Part shown: piece after piece, positions 8,226 to 16,339 of the stretch
How the letters are laid out: each line of letters opens with the position of its first letter
Numbering within the stretch: the stretch's first letter is position 1
Assembly (NCBI GenBank): GCA_963725615.1
Contig: CAVRZO010000001.1
Coordinates: 62,001-126,000, forward strand
Length of the DNA: 64,000 nucleotides
Source of the DNA: JAIQFF01 sp963725615
Lineage (GTDB): Bacteria; Acidobacteriota; Terriglobia; Terriglobales; Acidobacteriaceae
Direction of reading: 5' to 3'
Made by a program: the position numbers and the translations under genes
The notes under the pieces: generated by a model
Databases searched by the model: none
What the model was told of the DNA's origin: nothing
The model's input: only the letters and a program-made list of their open reading frames with translations

Positions 8226-8810
8226 CTACTTCTCTTCGGGCTCAGCCTTCCGGTTGAAGCGGTTCATGGCCGCAGCCGGACCTTCTTTCAAAATCACGCC
8301 TACTGCTTCAGCGGCGCCGTCCAGCAATTCGTCGACTCTCTTCAATTGTGACTTGCGAAATGGAGTCAGCACAAACTTCACGCCATCCGCGATCTTCCGC
8401 TCCGGCGAAATTCCCAGCCGGATGCGTAGAAACTCCTGCGTACCCAGCGCCCCAATGATTGACTTCATGCCATTGTGGCCCGCCGAACTGCCCCGCTGGC
8501 GGATACGGATCGTGCCCAGCGGCAAATCCAGTTCGTCGTAAATCACGATCAGGTCTATCTCCGGCCTGACTTCATGCTTGGCCACCAGCTCACGAACCGC
8601 CATGCCGCTCAGGTTCATGAAGGTCTCTGGTTTGGCCAGCAGGACCTGCTCGTCGCCGATCGTCGTCCGGGCCGTGAGCGCACGGCACTGGCGATTTCTC
8701 ACTTCCACGCCGCAGTCATTTGCGATGCGGTCGATGGTAAGGAACCCCAGATTGTGCGGCGTGAACTGGTATTCAATGCCCGGATTGCCCAACCCGACAA
8801 TCAGTTTCAC
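8226..8810 (-). CDS. pth: Peptidyl-tRNA hydrolase
   Basis: 194 residues, normal length for the bacterial enzyme, with a GTG start. The enzyme releases peptides from peptidyl-tRNA that has dropped off the ribosome. Visible motifs are GLGNPG at residues 6-11, the catalytic histidine region TPHNLGF (H19), KPETFMNLSG and YDELDLPLG (catalytic Asp), and GSSAGHNGMKSI. It sits between rplY and rpsF, the usual rplY-pth arrangement downstream of prs. Confidence 0.97.
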   Translation of the reverse strand: MKLIVGLGNPGIEYQFTPHNLGFLTIDRIANDCGVEVRNRQCRALTARTTIGDEQVLLAKPETFMNLSGMAVRELVAKHEVRPEIDLIVIYDELDLPLGTIRIRQRGSSAGHNGMKSIIGALGTQEFLRIRLGISPERKIADGVKFVLTPFRKSQLKRVDELLDGAAEAVGVILKEGPAAAMNRFNRKAEPEEK

Positions 8811-8842
8811 GCTGCGTCAATTCGCTCCGCACCCTCATCAGA

Positions 8843-8962
8843 CCACGTGGGGACAGTTGCCCTCGGCTGTCCGGTCGGCCGCAGCTCGACAATCTCCTGG
8901 CCCGAACCCAACCCCAGTCGAGCGTCGCTCGACTGGACGGGCGAGAGCGCCCGTCCCTACAC
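8843..8962. repeat. Palindromic repeat composite, family A
   Basis: Starts with CCACGTGGGGACAG...CTCGGCTGTCC (8843-8872), continues through GCAGCTCGAC / GTCGAGCG elements and ends with a GGACGGGCG...CGCCCGTCC hairpin. It fills the rplY-pth gap. The core matches the copy inside ispE at 11399-11446. Confidence 0.7.
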
Positions 8963-8974
8963 GGACCTTGCCGA

Positions 8975-9715
8975 CTACTTCTTCTCTTTCTCTTTCTTCT
9001 CGGGCTTCTCCGGCTTCTCGGCAGCTTCGGCGCCCTCTTCGCCCTCGACTTCCTGCTTGCCCTTCTTTATGACCTCGGGCTCGGCAGGGGCAGCGGCAGC
9101 GTCCGCGGCGACCGCGTCCGCGGCCGGCGCCACTTCTTCCTTGACCGTGGTGATGTGGGCCACGGGCTGGTTGGCGTCGGTGATGAAATGGATCTTCTTC
9201 TCGTCGTGCGTCAAGTCGGAGACGCGCAGAACTTTGCCGAACACGAGCTCGCTAACGTCCGCTTCGATCGCGCTCGGAATGTCGCCAGGCAAGCACTCGA
9301 CTTCCACTTCACGCAAAATCTGCTCCATGATGCCGCCCTGCTGTTTGACTCCGGCAGCTTCTCCCTTAAGCACGATGGGCACGCTGACCGTCAACTTCTG
9401 GTCCATCGCGATGCGCTTGAGATCAATATGCAGGAGATGGCTCTTGATGGGCTCATACTGCCAGTCCACGATCATGGCCTTGGTGCGCTCGCCGCCTTCG
9501 ACCGCGAGATCGAAAATGGTGTTATGACCAGTCGCGGAGTGCAGAATGCGCGTTACCTGGCGCGGATCGAGCGTCACCGGCGTCGACTCCTTGCCGGCGC
9601 CATAGAGGACGCCGGGTATCTTGCCGCCCATGCGCACGCGGCGGGCGACATTCTTGTTGCCCGGAGTTCGCGGTTGCGCTTCTAAAACGTTGCTTTCAGT
9701 TGTTGCGGTCGCCAT
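8975..9715 (-). CDS. rplY: 50S ribosomal protein L25 (general stress protein Ctc type)
   Basis: 246 residues with the two-domain TL5/Ctc architecture: an N-terminal 5S rRNA-binding L25 domain (RRVRMGGKIPGVLYG and HNTIFDLAV) and a C-terminal TL5 domain starting near residue 100 (SVPIVLKGEAAGVKQQGG, CLPGDIPSAIEADV). The tail is a long lysine/glutamate/proline segment (EKPEKPEKKEKEKK). It lies 12 nt downstream of prs and is probably co-transcribed with it, a common prs-rplY-pth order. Confidence 0.96.
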   Translation of the reverse strand: MATATTESNVLEAQPRTPGNKNVARRVRMGGKIPGVLYGAGKESTPVTLDPRQVTRILHSATGHNTIFDLAVEGGERTKAMIVDWQYEPIKSHLLHIDLKRIAMDQKLTVSVPIVLKGEAAGVKQQGGIMEQILREVEVECLPGDIPSAIEADVSELVFGKVLRVSDLTHDEKKIHFITDANQPVAHITTVKEEVAPAADAVAADAAAAPAEPEVIKKGKQEVEGEEGAEAAEKPEKPEKKEKEKK

Positions 9716-9727
9716 AAATTTAGATTC

Positions 9728-10753
9728 CTATAAGAACAATCTGCTGACGGACGTTTCTTCGTGAATCGACTGGATCGCGCGTCCGATCAAACCAGCGATG
9801 GTAAGTACTTTGATTTTCGGCTCCCGCGCAGCAGCTTCGCTCAACGGGATGGTATTGGTTACGACCACTTCCGTAATGCAGGACTGCGAAATGTTCTGCA
9901 CCGCCGGCCCCGACAACACGGGATGCGAAGCGCAGGCATAAACCTGGCTGGCCCCGTTTTCCATCAGCGCAGCGGCGGTCTTTACCAGGGTCCCGGCCGT
10001 ATCAATCAAGTCGTCAATGACCAGGCAAGTGCGGCCGTTGACATCTCCGATGACGTTCATGACTTCGGCAACGTTCATCTCCGAGCGGCGCTTGTCGACG
10101 ATAGCCAGGGCTGAATCCATTTTCTTGGCAAAGAACCGGGCGCGCTCCACGCCACCCGCATCCGGAGAGACTACCGTCAGGTTCGGCAAATTCAGCCGCT
10201 TGAAGTAATCCACCAGCACCGGCGACGCAAACAGATGGTCGACCGGAATGTTGAAAAATCCCTGCAACTGCGGCGCGTGCAAATCCACAATCAAGGCCCG
10301 ATCGGCGCCTGCCGTGGTCAGCAAATCGGCCACCAGCTTGGACGAAATCGGCACCCGCGGCTTGTCCTTGCGATCCTGCCGGGCATACCCAAAGTACGGA
10401 ATCACCGAAGTGATACGCCGGGCCGACGCCCGCTTCAGCGCATCAATCATCAACAGCAACTCCATCAGGTGCTCGTCCACCGGATGGCAGGTCGGCTGAA
10501 GCACGAATACATCCGCGCCGCGGACGTTTTCCTGAATCTGAACGTAAGCCTCGCCGTCGCTGAAGCGCGTGACCTGCGCCTGCCCACGCGTCAAGCCGAG
10601 AAACGCGCAGACCTCATCGCACAACGGTTCGTTGGCCGTGCCACAGAAGATCTTGAACTTGTCGTCCACCCGGGAGCGCTGGGGCTTGCGCTCAGGTTTC
10701 TCGTCGGCGTTCATCTGGGCCTTCTTTTCGGTCGCTGTCGCAAGAGTTGCCAT
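9728..10753 (-). CDS. prs: Ribose-phosphate pyrophosphokinase
   Basis: Makes PRPP from ribose 5-phosphate and ATP for nucleotide, histidine and tryptophan synthesis. It has 341 residues; the first 30 or so are a charged extension and the conserved protein begins near FKIFCGTANEPL. Motifs include the flexible loop RQDRKDKPRVPIS, the histidine in VDLHAPQLQGFFNIPVDHL, and the PRPP-binding loop VIDDLIDTAGTL. A repeat abuts the 5' end, so the start could be the internal ATG at the MNADEK segment (residue 14). The gene is immediately upstream of rplY. Confidence 0.96.
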   Translation of the reverse strand: MATLATATEKKAQMNADEKPERKPQRSRVDDKFKIFCGTANEPLCDEVCAFLGLTRGQAQVTRFSDGEAYVQIQENVRGADVFVLQPTCHPVDEHLMELLLMIDALKRASARRITSVIPYFGYARQDRKDKPRVPISSKLVADLLTTAGADRALIVDLHAPQLQGFFNIPVDHLFASPVLVDYFKRLNLPNLTVVSPDAGGVERARFFAKKMDSALAIVDKRRSEMNVAEVMNVIGDVNGRTCLVIDDLIDTAGTLVKTAAALMENGASQVYACASHPVLSGPAVQNISQSCITEVVVTNTIPLSEAAAREPKIKVLTIAGLIGRAIQSIHEETSVSRLFL

Positions 10754-10754
10754 G

Positions 10755-10842
10755 TTTTAGCTCTCAGCTCTCAGCTCTCAGCCCAAGCCGCCCGCTCCCT
10801 CGCAAAAGCTGAGAGCTGAAGGCTGACAGCTGAAAGCTGGTT
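10755..10842. repeat. Intergenic AGCTCTCAGCTCTCAGC inverted repeat
   Basis: Reiterated AGCTCTCAGC units on the left pair with GCTGAGAGCTGAAGGCTG units on the right, forming an inverted structure between tRNA-Gln and prs. Confidence 0.6.
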
Positions 10843-10844
10843 TC

Positions 10845-10918
10845 TGGCTGGGCCGCTAGGATTCGAACCTAGACAAAGTGCTCCAAAGGCACTTGACCTA
10901 CCATTAGTCGACGGCCCA
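10845..10918 (-). tRNA. tRNA-Gln (anticodon TTG)
   Basis: On the minus strand the cloverleaf folds completely: acceptor TGGGCCG pairs with CGGCCCA, the D arm reads GACTAATGGTAGGTC, the anticodon loop CTTTGGA gives anticodon TTG, the T arm contains GGTTCGAATCC, and discriminator G is followed by an encoded CCA. The weak U1-A72 pair is typical of glutamine tRNAs. It lies between ispE and prs. Confidence 0.95.
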
Positions 10919-10979
10919 GTAAGTCAATTTCAAGTTTCTGTTTTCAGGTAAAACCTGTGCCCGCATTATCCTCTGGAAA

Positions 10980-12023
10980 CTAGAAACCGGAAACTGGAAA
11001 CTTTCTCCAATACTGCCGTCGCGTCAGGGTAGTGGTGGCCACCGCCGGTACGCCGTCACGCTGCAACCTGACCACTGCCTTCTGGCCCGCCTCCCGCGAC
11101 CGAAAAAGCCCATAAATCGCTGAACCGGAACCCGAAAGCGAGGCATAAAACGCCCCGGCCCGTTCGAGCACACTCTTGACCTCGCGCAATTCGGGATACT
11201 TAGGAAAGACGACCCGTTCAAAGTCGTTTTCGATCCCGGTACGGACAAGGTCGAGAAGCGAGGTCTCGGCCCGGCCCCTGCCTTTTTTCACAGGGACACC
11301 GGATAAAGGTTGACCACTCAGCCACGCAGAAACCGCGCGACCGAACTCAATCATTCTATCGGAGGGAAGTTGGGGCGTCAATTTGGCATCGGCACGGTCC
11401 ACGTGGGGACGGCCGCCCTCGGCCGTCCTGGCCGAGCGAAGGTCGGCAGATTCGTCCGCCACCACTGCATCCCAATTCCCAAACGCCTCGGGCGTCGAAA
11501 CCCCAATCCCCGGAGTCCCGACCACGCAGTGAGTAGCCGGCAAATCGGGCAGCGGATAAACCTCTTCCCCGCGCCCCACTCCGAGCACCGTTCCGCCCAC
11601 CAGAAAAAGCGGCAGATCCGAGCCGACCTCACCCGCAATTCGCAGCCTCTCCTCTCCCGGCAGTTTCTTCTTCAGCGTACGCTCAAGCGCCAGCAGCGTG
11701 GCCACCGCATTTCCGGAACCAGCTCCCAACCCGCCCTGCACCGGCAATTTCTTTTCGATAATGATGGTCACGCGCCCACCGGCCCCGAGGGCAGCCATGG
11801 CACGTTCCGCAATGCGGTAACAAGTGTTGGTCTGATCTTTGGGAACACGCGGGTCGTCACAAAGAATCTCGATGCCGGTTCCGCGCCCAACTTGCACCCG
11901 AATAATGTCGTGCAATGCAATCGTCTGATAGATCGTGCGCAGATCGTGGAAGCCGTCCAGACGCAGTCCGCCGATAGAAAGGCCGAGGTTGATCTTCGAG
12001 AAAGAGCGGACCGTTACGGTCAT
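10980..12023 (-). CDS. ispE: 4-diphosphocytidyl-2-C-methyl-D-erythritol kinase with repeat-derived insert
   Basis: Third-stage kinase of the MEP isoprenoid pathway. The N-terminus SFSKINLGLSI and the GHMP ATP loop PVQGGLGAGSGNAVATLLAL are clear, as is the C-terminal SGSGSAIYGLF. The protein is 347 residues against about 290 for the family. The excess includes a low-similarity stretch near residues 190-215 (from ADLRSARTAEGG to VDRADAKL) encoded by a family A palindrome at 11399-11446. The last ten residues (YWRKFPVSGF) and the stop codon lie in a GGAAACTGGAAAC-type repeat. A TAAAAT hexamer nine nt before the ATG predicts a very short leader. ispD and ispF are also in the window. Confidence 0.93.
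   Translation of the reverse strand: MTVTVRSFSKINLGLSIGGLRLDGFHDLRTIYQTIALHDIIRVQVGRGTGIEILCDDPRVPKDQTNTCYRIAERAMAALGAGGRVTIIIEKKLPVQGGLGAGSGNAVATLLALERTLKKKLPGEERLRIAGEVGSDLPLFLVGGTVLGVGRGEEVYPLPDLPATHCVVGTPGIGVSTPEAFGNWDAVVADESADLRSARTAEGGRPHVDRADAKLTPQLPSDRMIEFGRAVSAWLSGQPLSGVPVKKGRGRAETSLLDLVRTGIENDFERVVFPKYPELREVKSVLERAGAFYASLSGSGSAIYGLFRSREAGQKAVVRLQRDGVPAVATTTLTRRQYWRKFPVSGF
11399..11446. repeat. Family A palindromic repeat inside ispE
   Basis: CCACGTGGGGACGGCC...CTCGGCCGTCC followed by GGCCGAGCGAAGGTCGG. It matches the intergenic copies at 13232 and 17430 almost base for base, yet it lies in frame inside ispE and keeps the reading frame open. Confidence 0.8.
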
Positions 12024-12117
12024 GGCGTGATGATTTTAACCACAGAGGACACGGAGGACACAGAGGTTTGGCGCTATCGAGGCTTTTATCCGTGGGATCC
12101 GTTCAAATCCGTGGCTC

Positions 12118-12855
12118 TTACGTTCGTCTTTTGTAGTAAATCGTGAACTCAAACCCAGGATTCGCCGGAAACAACTCCGCCACCTTCTTCAACCGTTCCG
12201 CCATCTGCGCCGGCGCTAGCAGCGGATAGTCGCGCTCCCGCAAGTCGTAGTAATCCACGTCGATGAACAGCGACAGCAAATAGATGGAGATGGCGTCTGA
12301 AAAGCTGGCGGCGAAATATTCGTTCTTGTACTTCTCCGCATCCGGACCGCCATCGGTGGCCAGCTTGCGTGACTCCCAGGCGTCCAACGAGGTCTCACCA
12401 CGTGCTTTGGACTGAACCTGCTTCCACGCCAGATCGGCGAAGGCCTGCGACACACCGGCCCGCTCCACTACGGCGTGGCCCACGTTGATGTAGAACTCGA
12501 AGGCCACCGAGAACTTGTCGTCCATCAGCCGGGTGGAAATAAATACGCACTGCGAATCGCCCAGGTCGAGATTGCGATGGCACACCGCGTGGTCGCTCAG
12601 CGCCACGTCGTAGCGGTCGGCGATCACGGTCTCGTCGCCCTGGTTTACGGTCAGCGGGACAAAGTAGTAAGCCTTGCGCTTCAGCGCGGCCGCGGCAGCG
12701 TCGGGCACGGCGGACACCATGCGCTCCAGGTCGGCTGCGGGAACAGTGATCTCTCCCGAGGCGGCGTAGCAGATTCCATTCGGAGCTTGCGAGACGGGGG
12801 TCAATCGAACGACCTCCGCCGGGGGGCGTGTAATCGGCGGTGCTGCCTGCGGCAT
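12118..12855 (-). CDS. Hypothetical protein
   Basis: 245 residues of unrecognised family. No signal peptide or membrane helix is evident. The N-terminal 25 residues are proline-rich. The middle has a mixed alpha/beta pattern (RKAYYFVPLTVNQGDETVI, then SQCVFISTRLMDDKFSVAF) and the C-terminal third is charged and helical. No catalytic motif could be named. A TAGAAT hexamer seven nt upstream of the ATG predicts an almost leaderless mRNA. It lies upstream of ispE in the same direction, separated by about 95 nt of repeat sequence. Base composition matches its neighbours, and it has a long clean frame, so it is probably a real gene. Confidence 0.75.
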   Translation of the reverse strand: MPQAAPPITRPPAEVVRLTPVSQAPNGICYAASGEITVPAADLERMVSAVPDAAAAALKRKAYYFVPLTVNQGDETVIADRYDVALSDHAVCHRNLDLGDSQCVFISTRLMDDKFSVAFEFYINVGHAVVERAGVSQAFADLAWKQVQSKARGETSLDAWESRKLATDGGPDAEKYKNEYFAASFSDAISIYLLSLFIDVDYYDLRERDYPLLAPAQMAERLKKVAELFPANPGFEFTIYYKRRT

Positions 12856-12931
12856 GGGATGTATTCTAGCGCACCGTGCGAGAACTGCTTGCCCCGAGTG
12901 AATTCGAGGGCAGCGGAGCTACAATCAAGCC

Positions 12932-13222
12932 ATGCCGGCGGCCAAAGTCCCGTCCCCGCTGATTCGATGGTTTCTGGTCCCGCTCCGCGTGCTGTTGGTG
13001 ACGTTTCTGCTGGCTCTGCTTTCGTTTGCGGTATGCCTGTTCTTAGGAATTCTGGGGCTCGTAATCACCGCCGCGATGCGAGGTACCCAACCCAATTTGA
13101 CTATCGCGTACAGGGAGATTGCCTTTCCCGCCGCCATTCTGGCGGGAGCGGCAGCGCTGGTGGCGGCAATTGTCATGGAAATACGGCACCGCCAGCAGCC
13201 AAAAATCGAAACCCTGCTGTAG
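12932..13222 (+). CDS. Small two-helix membrane protein
   Basis: 96 residues. Helix 1 spans about 11-47 (VPLRVLLVTFLLALLSF and CLFLGILGLVITAAM, possibly two short helices), then an external loop with RGTQPNLTIAYREI, then helix 2 at about 66-84 (AAILAGAAALVAAIVME), and a basic C-terminal tail. Function unknown. A TACAAT hexamer ends exactly seven nt before the ATG, so the predicted transcription start is the A of the start codon. It is divergent from the hypothetical gene at 12855 and upstream of acpS. Confidence 0.7.
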   Translation: MPAAKVPSPLIRWFLVPLRVLLVTFLLALLSFAVCLFLGILGLVITAAMRGTQPNLTIAYREIAFPAAILAGAAALVAAIVMEIRHRQQPKIETLL

Positions 13223-13231
13223 TCACACCCA

Positions 13232-13347
13232 CCACGTGGGGACAGCCGCCCTCGGCTGTCCGGCGGAGCGAAGCATCGCGATGGTTCCCGGAAGAGCCTG
13301 TCGAGCTTCGCTCGACTGGACAGCCGAGGGCGGCTGTCCCCACGTGG
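13232..13347. repeat. Perfect inverted-repeat doublet, family A
   Basis: Two 30-nt arms (13232-13261 and 13318-13347) are exact reverse complements. Each is itself palindromic around GACAGCCGCCCTCGGCTGTC, and each outer end is CCACGTGG. The 56-nt centre contains GGCGGAGCGAAGC and TCGAGCTTCGCTCGA. It lies between the small membrane protein and acpS. The form resembles a REP doublet or a transposase-less element. Confidence 0.85.
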
Positions 13348-13389
13348 GTTGTGGCGGCTTCCGGCATTCGAGTGCTAACGTATCTCCTC

Positions 13390-13767
13390 ATGATTGTCGG
13401 CACCGGCATCGACATCGCAGAGGTTCCGCGCATCGCGCAAGCCCTGGCCCGCCACGGCGACCGTTTCCTCCATCGCGTATTTACCGAAGGCGAGATCCGC
13501 TATTGCGATTCCAAGGCCAATCGCGTGGAGCGCTATGCTGCCCGCTTTGCCGCCAAGGAAGCCGGCATGAAGGCCCTCGGCACCGGCTGGAACCATGGCG
13601 TTCGCTGGCGCGACATCGAAGTCTCGCGTCAGCCCGGAGGCCGGCCTACTATTACTTTCCATGGCAAGGCGGCCGAGTTTGCCGCGCGCCTGGGGGCGGT
13701 GCATGTTGCGCTTTCGCTCTCGCACACTGCCCAACAGGCGATTGCGCAAGTGATTCTGGAAGATTGA
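13390..13767 (+). CDS. acpS: Holo-[acyl-carrier-protein] synthase
   Basis: 125 residues, normal for AcpS, which transfers 4'-phosphopantetheine from CoA to the serine of apo-ACP. IVGTGIDIAEVPRI holds the metal-binding aspartate, and FAAKEAGMKALGTG holds the conserved K-E-A motif. HVALSLSHTAQQAIA is the C-terminal signature. The ATG at 13390 is chosen because MIVGTGID is the family's usual N-terminus; the longer open frame upstream is repeat DNA. Its substrates may be the two acyl carrier proteins at 21382 and 21807. Confidence 0.95.
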   Translation: MIVGTGIDIAEVPRIAQALARHGDRFLHRVFTEGEIRYCDSKANRVERYAARFAAKEAGMKALGTGWNHGVRWRDIEVSRQPGGRPTITFHGKAAEFAARLGAVHVALSLSHTAQQAIAQVILED

Positions 13768-13887
13768 AGCCCAGAGTTGCACTCGCGGTTCTGTTAAACT
13801 GGCCGCGTTCCGGGCAAATTTTTCGCGAAGAGTGAGACATCCCTCCTGACCCCAGCCCCTAACGCAGACCAGAGTCCGAACCGGCCG

Positions 13888-16275
13888 ATGCTCTTCGGCA
13901 TGGCGCTTTGCAGCTTTTCCGCGCTGCTGCTTGAATTGGCGCTGACCCGGCTGTTTTCCGTCGTGTTGTTTTACCACTTCGCGTTTCTGGCGATTTCGAT
14001 TGCCTTGCTCGGCCTCGGAGCTGGGGGCGTATTCGCCCATTTGAGAAAGAATCAGCTGGCGCGGTTCGAGACGCGCGCCCTAGTCTCCCGTCTATGTTCG
14101 ATTAACGCACTGATCGTTCCGGTTGTGCTGGTAATCGTGCTGCGCATTCCGGTCTCGCTCGATATTTCGAAAGCGAATTTCCTCAGGCTCACCGCGATCT
14201 ACCTGGCTTCGGCCGTTCCCTTCTTTATCACTGGACTCGAATTCTCCATCGTGTTCGCACGCGAGGCCCGGCACGTTTCCCCGCTCTATGCCGCTGATTT
14301 GGCCGGGGGAGCGCTCGCCTGTCTGGCTATCGTGCCGCTGCTCAACTGGCTGGGCGGCCCCAACACCGTGCTTTTCACTGCCGTCTGCATGGCTTTGGCA
14401 GGAACGATCTGGGCCGTCGGCAACCGGGCGAGAAAATCGGCCGCTGGACGCGCGCTATTCGTGCTGCTCCTGATCGCCCTCAACTACTCCGGCAAACTGT
14501 TCGATATTGTTTACGCCAAGGGAGGCTTCCGCGATGCCGCCTGGGTCGAGTTCGCGCGCTGGAATGCCATCTCCCGCGTCGAAGTAGACACCCAGGGCCA
14601 GGGCAAAGCGATCGTCATCGATGCCGACGCGTCCACCTACCTGATGAACGTGGAACCCAAGAATTGGGAGGGCGTCTGGGAACGAAATCTGATGTCGGCG
14701 CCGCCGGCGCTGGCCAATGTGCTGCGCCCGCGCGGCGATTATGCAATTATTGGCCCGGGTGGCGGCGTGGACGTTTTGCGCGCGGTGGGCAGCGGCAGTC
14801 CCAACGTTACCGGAATTGAAATCAATCCCATCATTGCCAATACCATCATGCGCGGCCGCTACGCGGACTACACTTTTCATCTCTATGAGCGGCCCGAGGT
14901 GCACATTCACGTCACCGATGGCCGTTCGTTTGTGCGCAATGCGACGCAGCAGTTCGACGTCGTGCAAATGACGCTGGTGGACACCTGGGCCTCCACCGCG
15001 GCGGGCGCCTTTGCCCTGAGCGAAAACAGCCTGTACACGGTCGAAGCGTTCCGCGAATACTTCGAACACCTGAAGCCGGATGGGATGATCGCCATCACCC
15101 GCTGGGAATTTCAGCAGCCTCGCGAAGCCCTGCGCGTAGTTTCGGTCGCCATGCAGGCTTTACATGAGATGGGAGTGGCGAATCCCGCCGGCAACTTCAT
15201 CGTGGTTTCCGAGGGGCACTTGGACGCGGATGGAATCCCCGTCGTCGTATTGGCCAAACGCACCGCATTCACCGCCGAGGAGCTGGGGGGGGTGCAGCAA
15301 CATCTGGCGACTCACTCCAGACTGTTTCTGCTGTATCCGCCTTCCGATCCGGCTCTGGCCGCGGCCGGTGGGCGGGAGGAGCACTACGCTGCCGGCGCCG
15401 ACTCTTTCACCCAGCTGATCCGCTCGAACGATCCGAAACATTTCGCGGCGCATTACCCGTACGACGTGTCTCCCGTCACCGACAACGCTCCGTTCTTCTT
15501 CTTCACTTTGAAGCTGGGACAGATCCTGCATCCGAAATCGCTGATGCAGGGGATGGACTGGAAAGTCAACCTGGGCGTGGCCGTGCTGGGGATGGTGCTG
15601 GCCATCTCGCTCCTGGCCGTGTTGGTGTTTCTGGTTCTTCCGCTGGCCCGGGGGGCTCGAGGCCAGCAACCGCGTCCGGTGCGCCTGCTCTACTTCATCG
15701 CAGTCGGCCTGGGATACATTCTGGTGGAGATCGCTTTCATCCAGCGCTTCGTTCTGTTCCTAGGTCATCCGGTTTACGCGTTGACGGTAGTGGTATTTCT
15801 GCTTCTGCTGTCGAGCGGTGCGGGCAGCATGGTTTCCCGATGGTGGTTGCCGGACACGAGGCGGGTATGGCTGCCCCTGCTGCTGATCGCCGCCGTCTTG
15901 CTGCTCTATGTCGCCGTGCTACCCAGCCTGCTGGAGCGGCTTGTGGGCTTGCCCTTCATCGTGAAGCTCCTGGTGAGTGCCGGGCTGCTGGTCCCGTTGG
16001 GCTTCGCGATGGGCATGCCGTTTCCTACCGGTCTGCGGGCCTTAGCAGGAGGCAGTGTGGATGCTTTGCCCGTGCCGCCGGCCGACGACGCCGGCGGAAA
16101 TCTCGTGGAATGGGCCTGGGCGATGAACGCGGCATCGAGCGTCCTGGGCTCGGTTTTGGCTATCATCATCGCCATCCAGTTGGGATTGAATGTCACACTT
16201 GCAACCGGAGCCGCGGCTTACGTGCTTGCACTCCTGCTGACTACAACGCTTCGTCCAGCACACAGAATCGGATGA
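13888..16275 (+). CDS. Spermidine-synthase-like domain between two membrane regions
   Basis: 795 residues. The N-terminal 200 residues contain about six membrane helices (FGMALCSFSALLLELALTRL onward). A soluble Rossmann domain follows at about 205-540 with IIGPGGGVDVLRA, VTGIEINPII, and HVTDGRSFVR, the spermidine synthase-like nucleotide-binding sites, better conserved than in the protein at 4298-6517. The last 230 residues contain further membrane helices. The acceptor aspartate region reads VVQMTLVDTW, so a spermidine synthase reaction is uncertain. The start ATG lacks an obvious ribosome site. Function is not assigned. Confidence 0.8.
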   Translation: MLFGMALCSFSALLLELALTRLFSVVLFYHFAFLAISIALLGLGAGGVFAHLRKNQLARFETRALVSRLCSINALIVPVVLVIVLRIPVSLDISKANFLRLTAIYLASAVPFFITGLEFSIVFAREARHVSPLYAADLAGGALACLAIVPLLNWLGGPNTVLFTAVCMALAGTIWAVGNRARKSAAGRALFVLLLIALNYSGKLFDIVYAKGGFRDAAWVEFARWNAISRVEVDTQGQGKAIVIDADASTYLMNVEPKNWEGVWERNLMSAPPALANVLRPRGDYAIIGPGGGVDVLRAVGSGSPNVTGIEINPIIANTIMRGRYADYTFHLYERPEVHIHVTDGRSFVRNATQQFDVVQMTLVDTWASTAAGAFALSENSLYTVEAFREYFEHLKPDGMIAITRWEFQQPREALRVVSVAMQALHEMGVANPAGNFIVVSEGHLDADGIPVVVLAKRTAFTAEELGGVQQHLATHSRLFLLYPPSDPALAAAGGREEHYAAGADSFTQLIRSNDPKHFAAHYPYDVSPVTDNAPFFFFTLKLGQILHPKSLMQGMDWKVNLGVAVLGMVLAISLLAVLVFLVLPLARGARGQQPRPVRLLYFIAVGLGYILVEIAFIQRFVLFLGHPVYALTVVVFLLLLSSGAGSMVSRWWLPDTRRVWLPLLLIAAVLLLYVAVLPSLLERLVGLPFIVKLLVSAGLLVPLGFAMGMPFPTGLRALAGGSVDALPVPPADDAGGNLVEWAWAMNAASSVLGSVLAIIIAIQLGLNVTLATGAAAYVLALLLTTTLRPAHRIG

Positions 16276-16339
16276 AGTGGACTTGCCGTCTGCTATCATT
16301 CTGGGCTACCAGTGGAATAAACTTTGCTCGGGAGAATGC

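Noticed and set aside
8475..9527. A 350-codon plus-strand frame across pth and rplY
   Set aside because: It runs antisense to two certain genes and through a palindromic repeat; GC-rich DNA without stops explains it.
12475..13389. Long upstream extension of the acpS frame
   Set aside because: It crosses the hypothetical gene on the other strand, the small membrane gene and a repeat doublet; AcpS homology starts at MIVGTGID.
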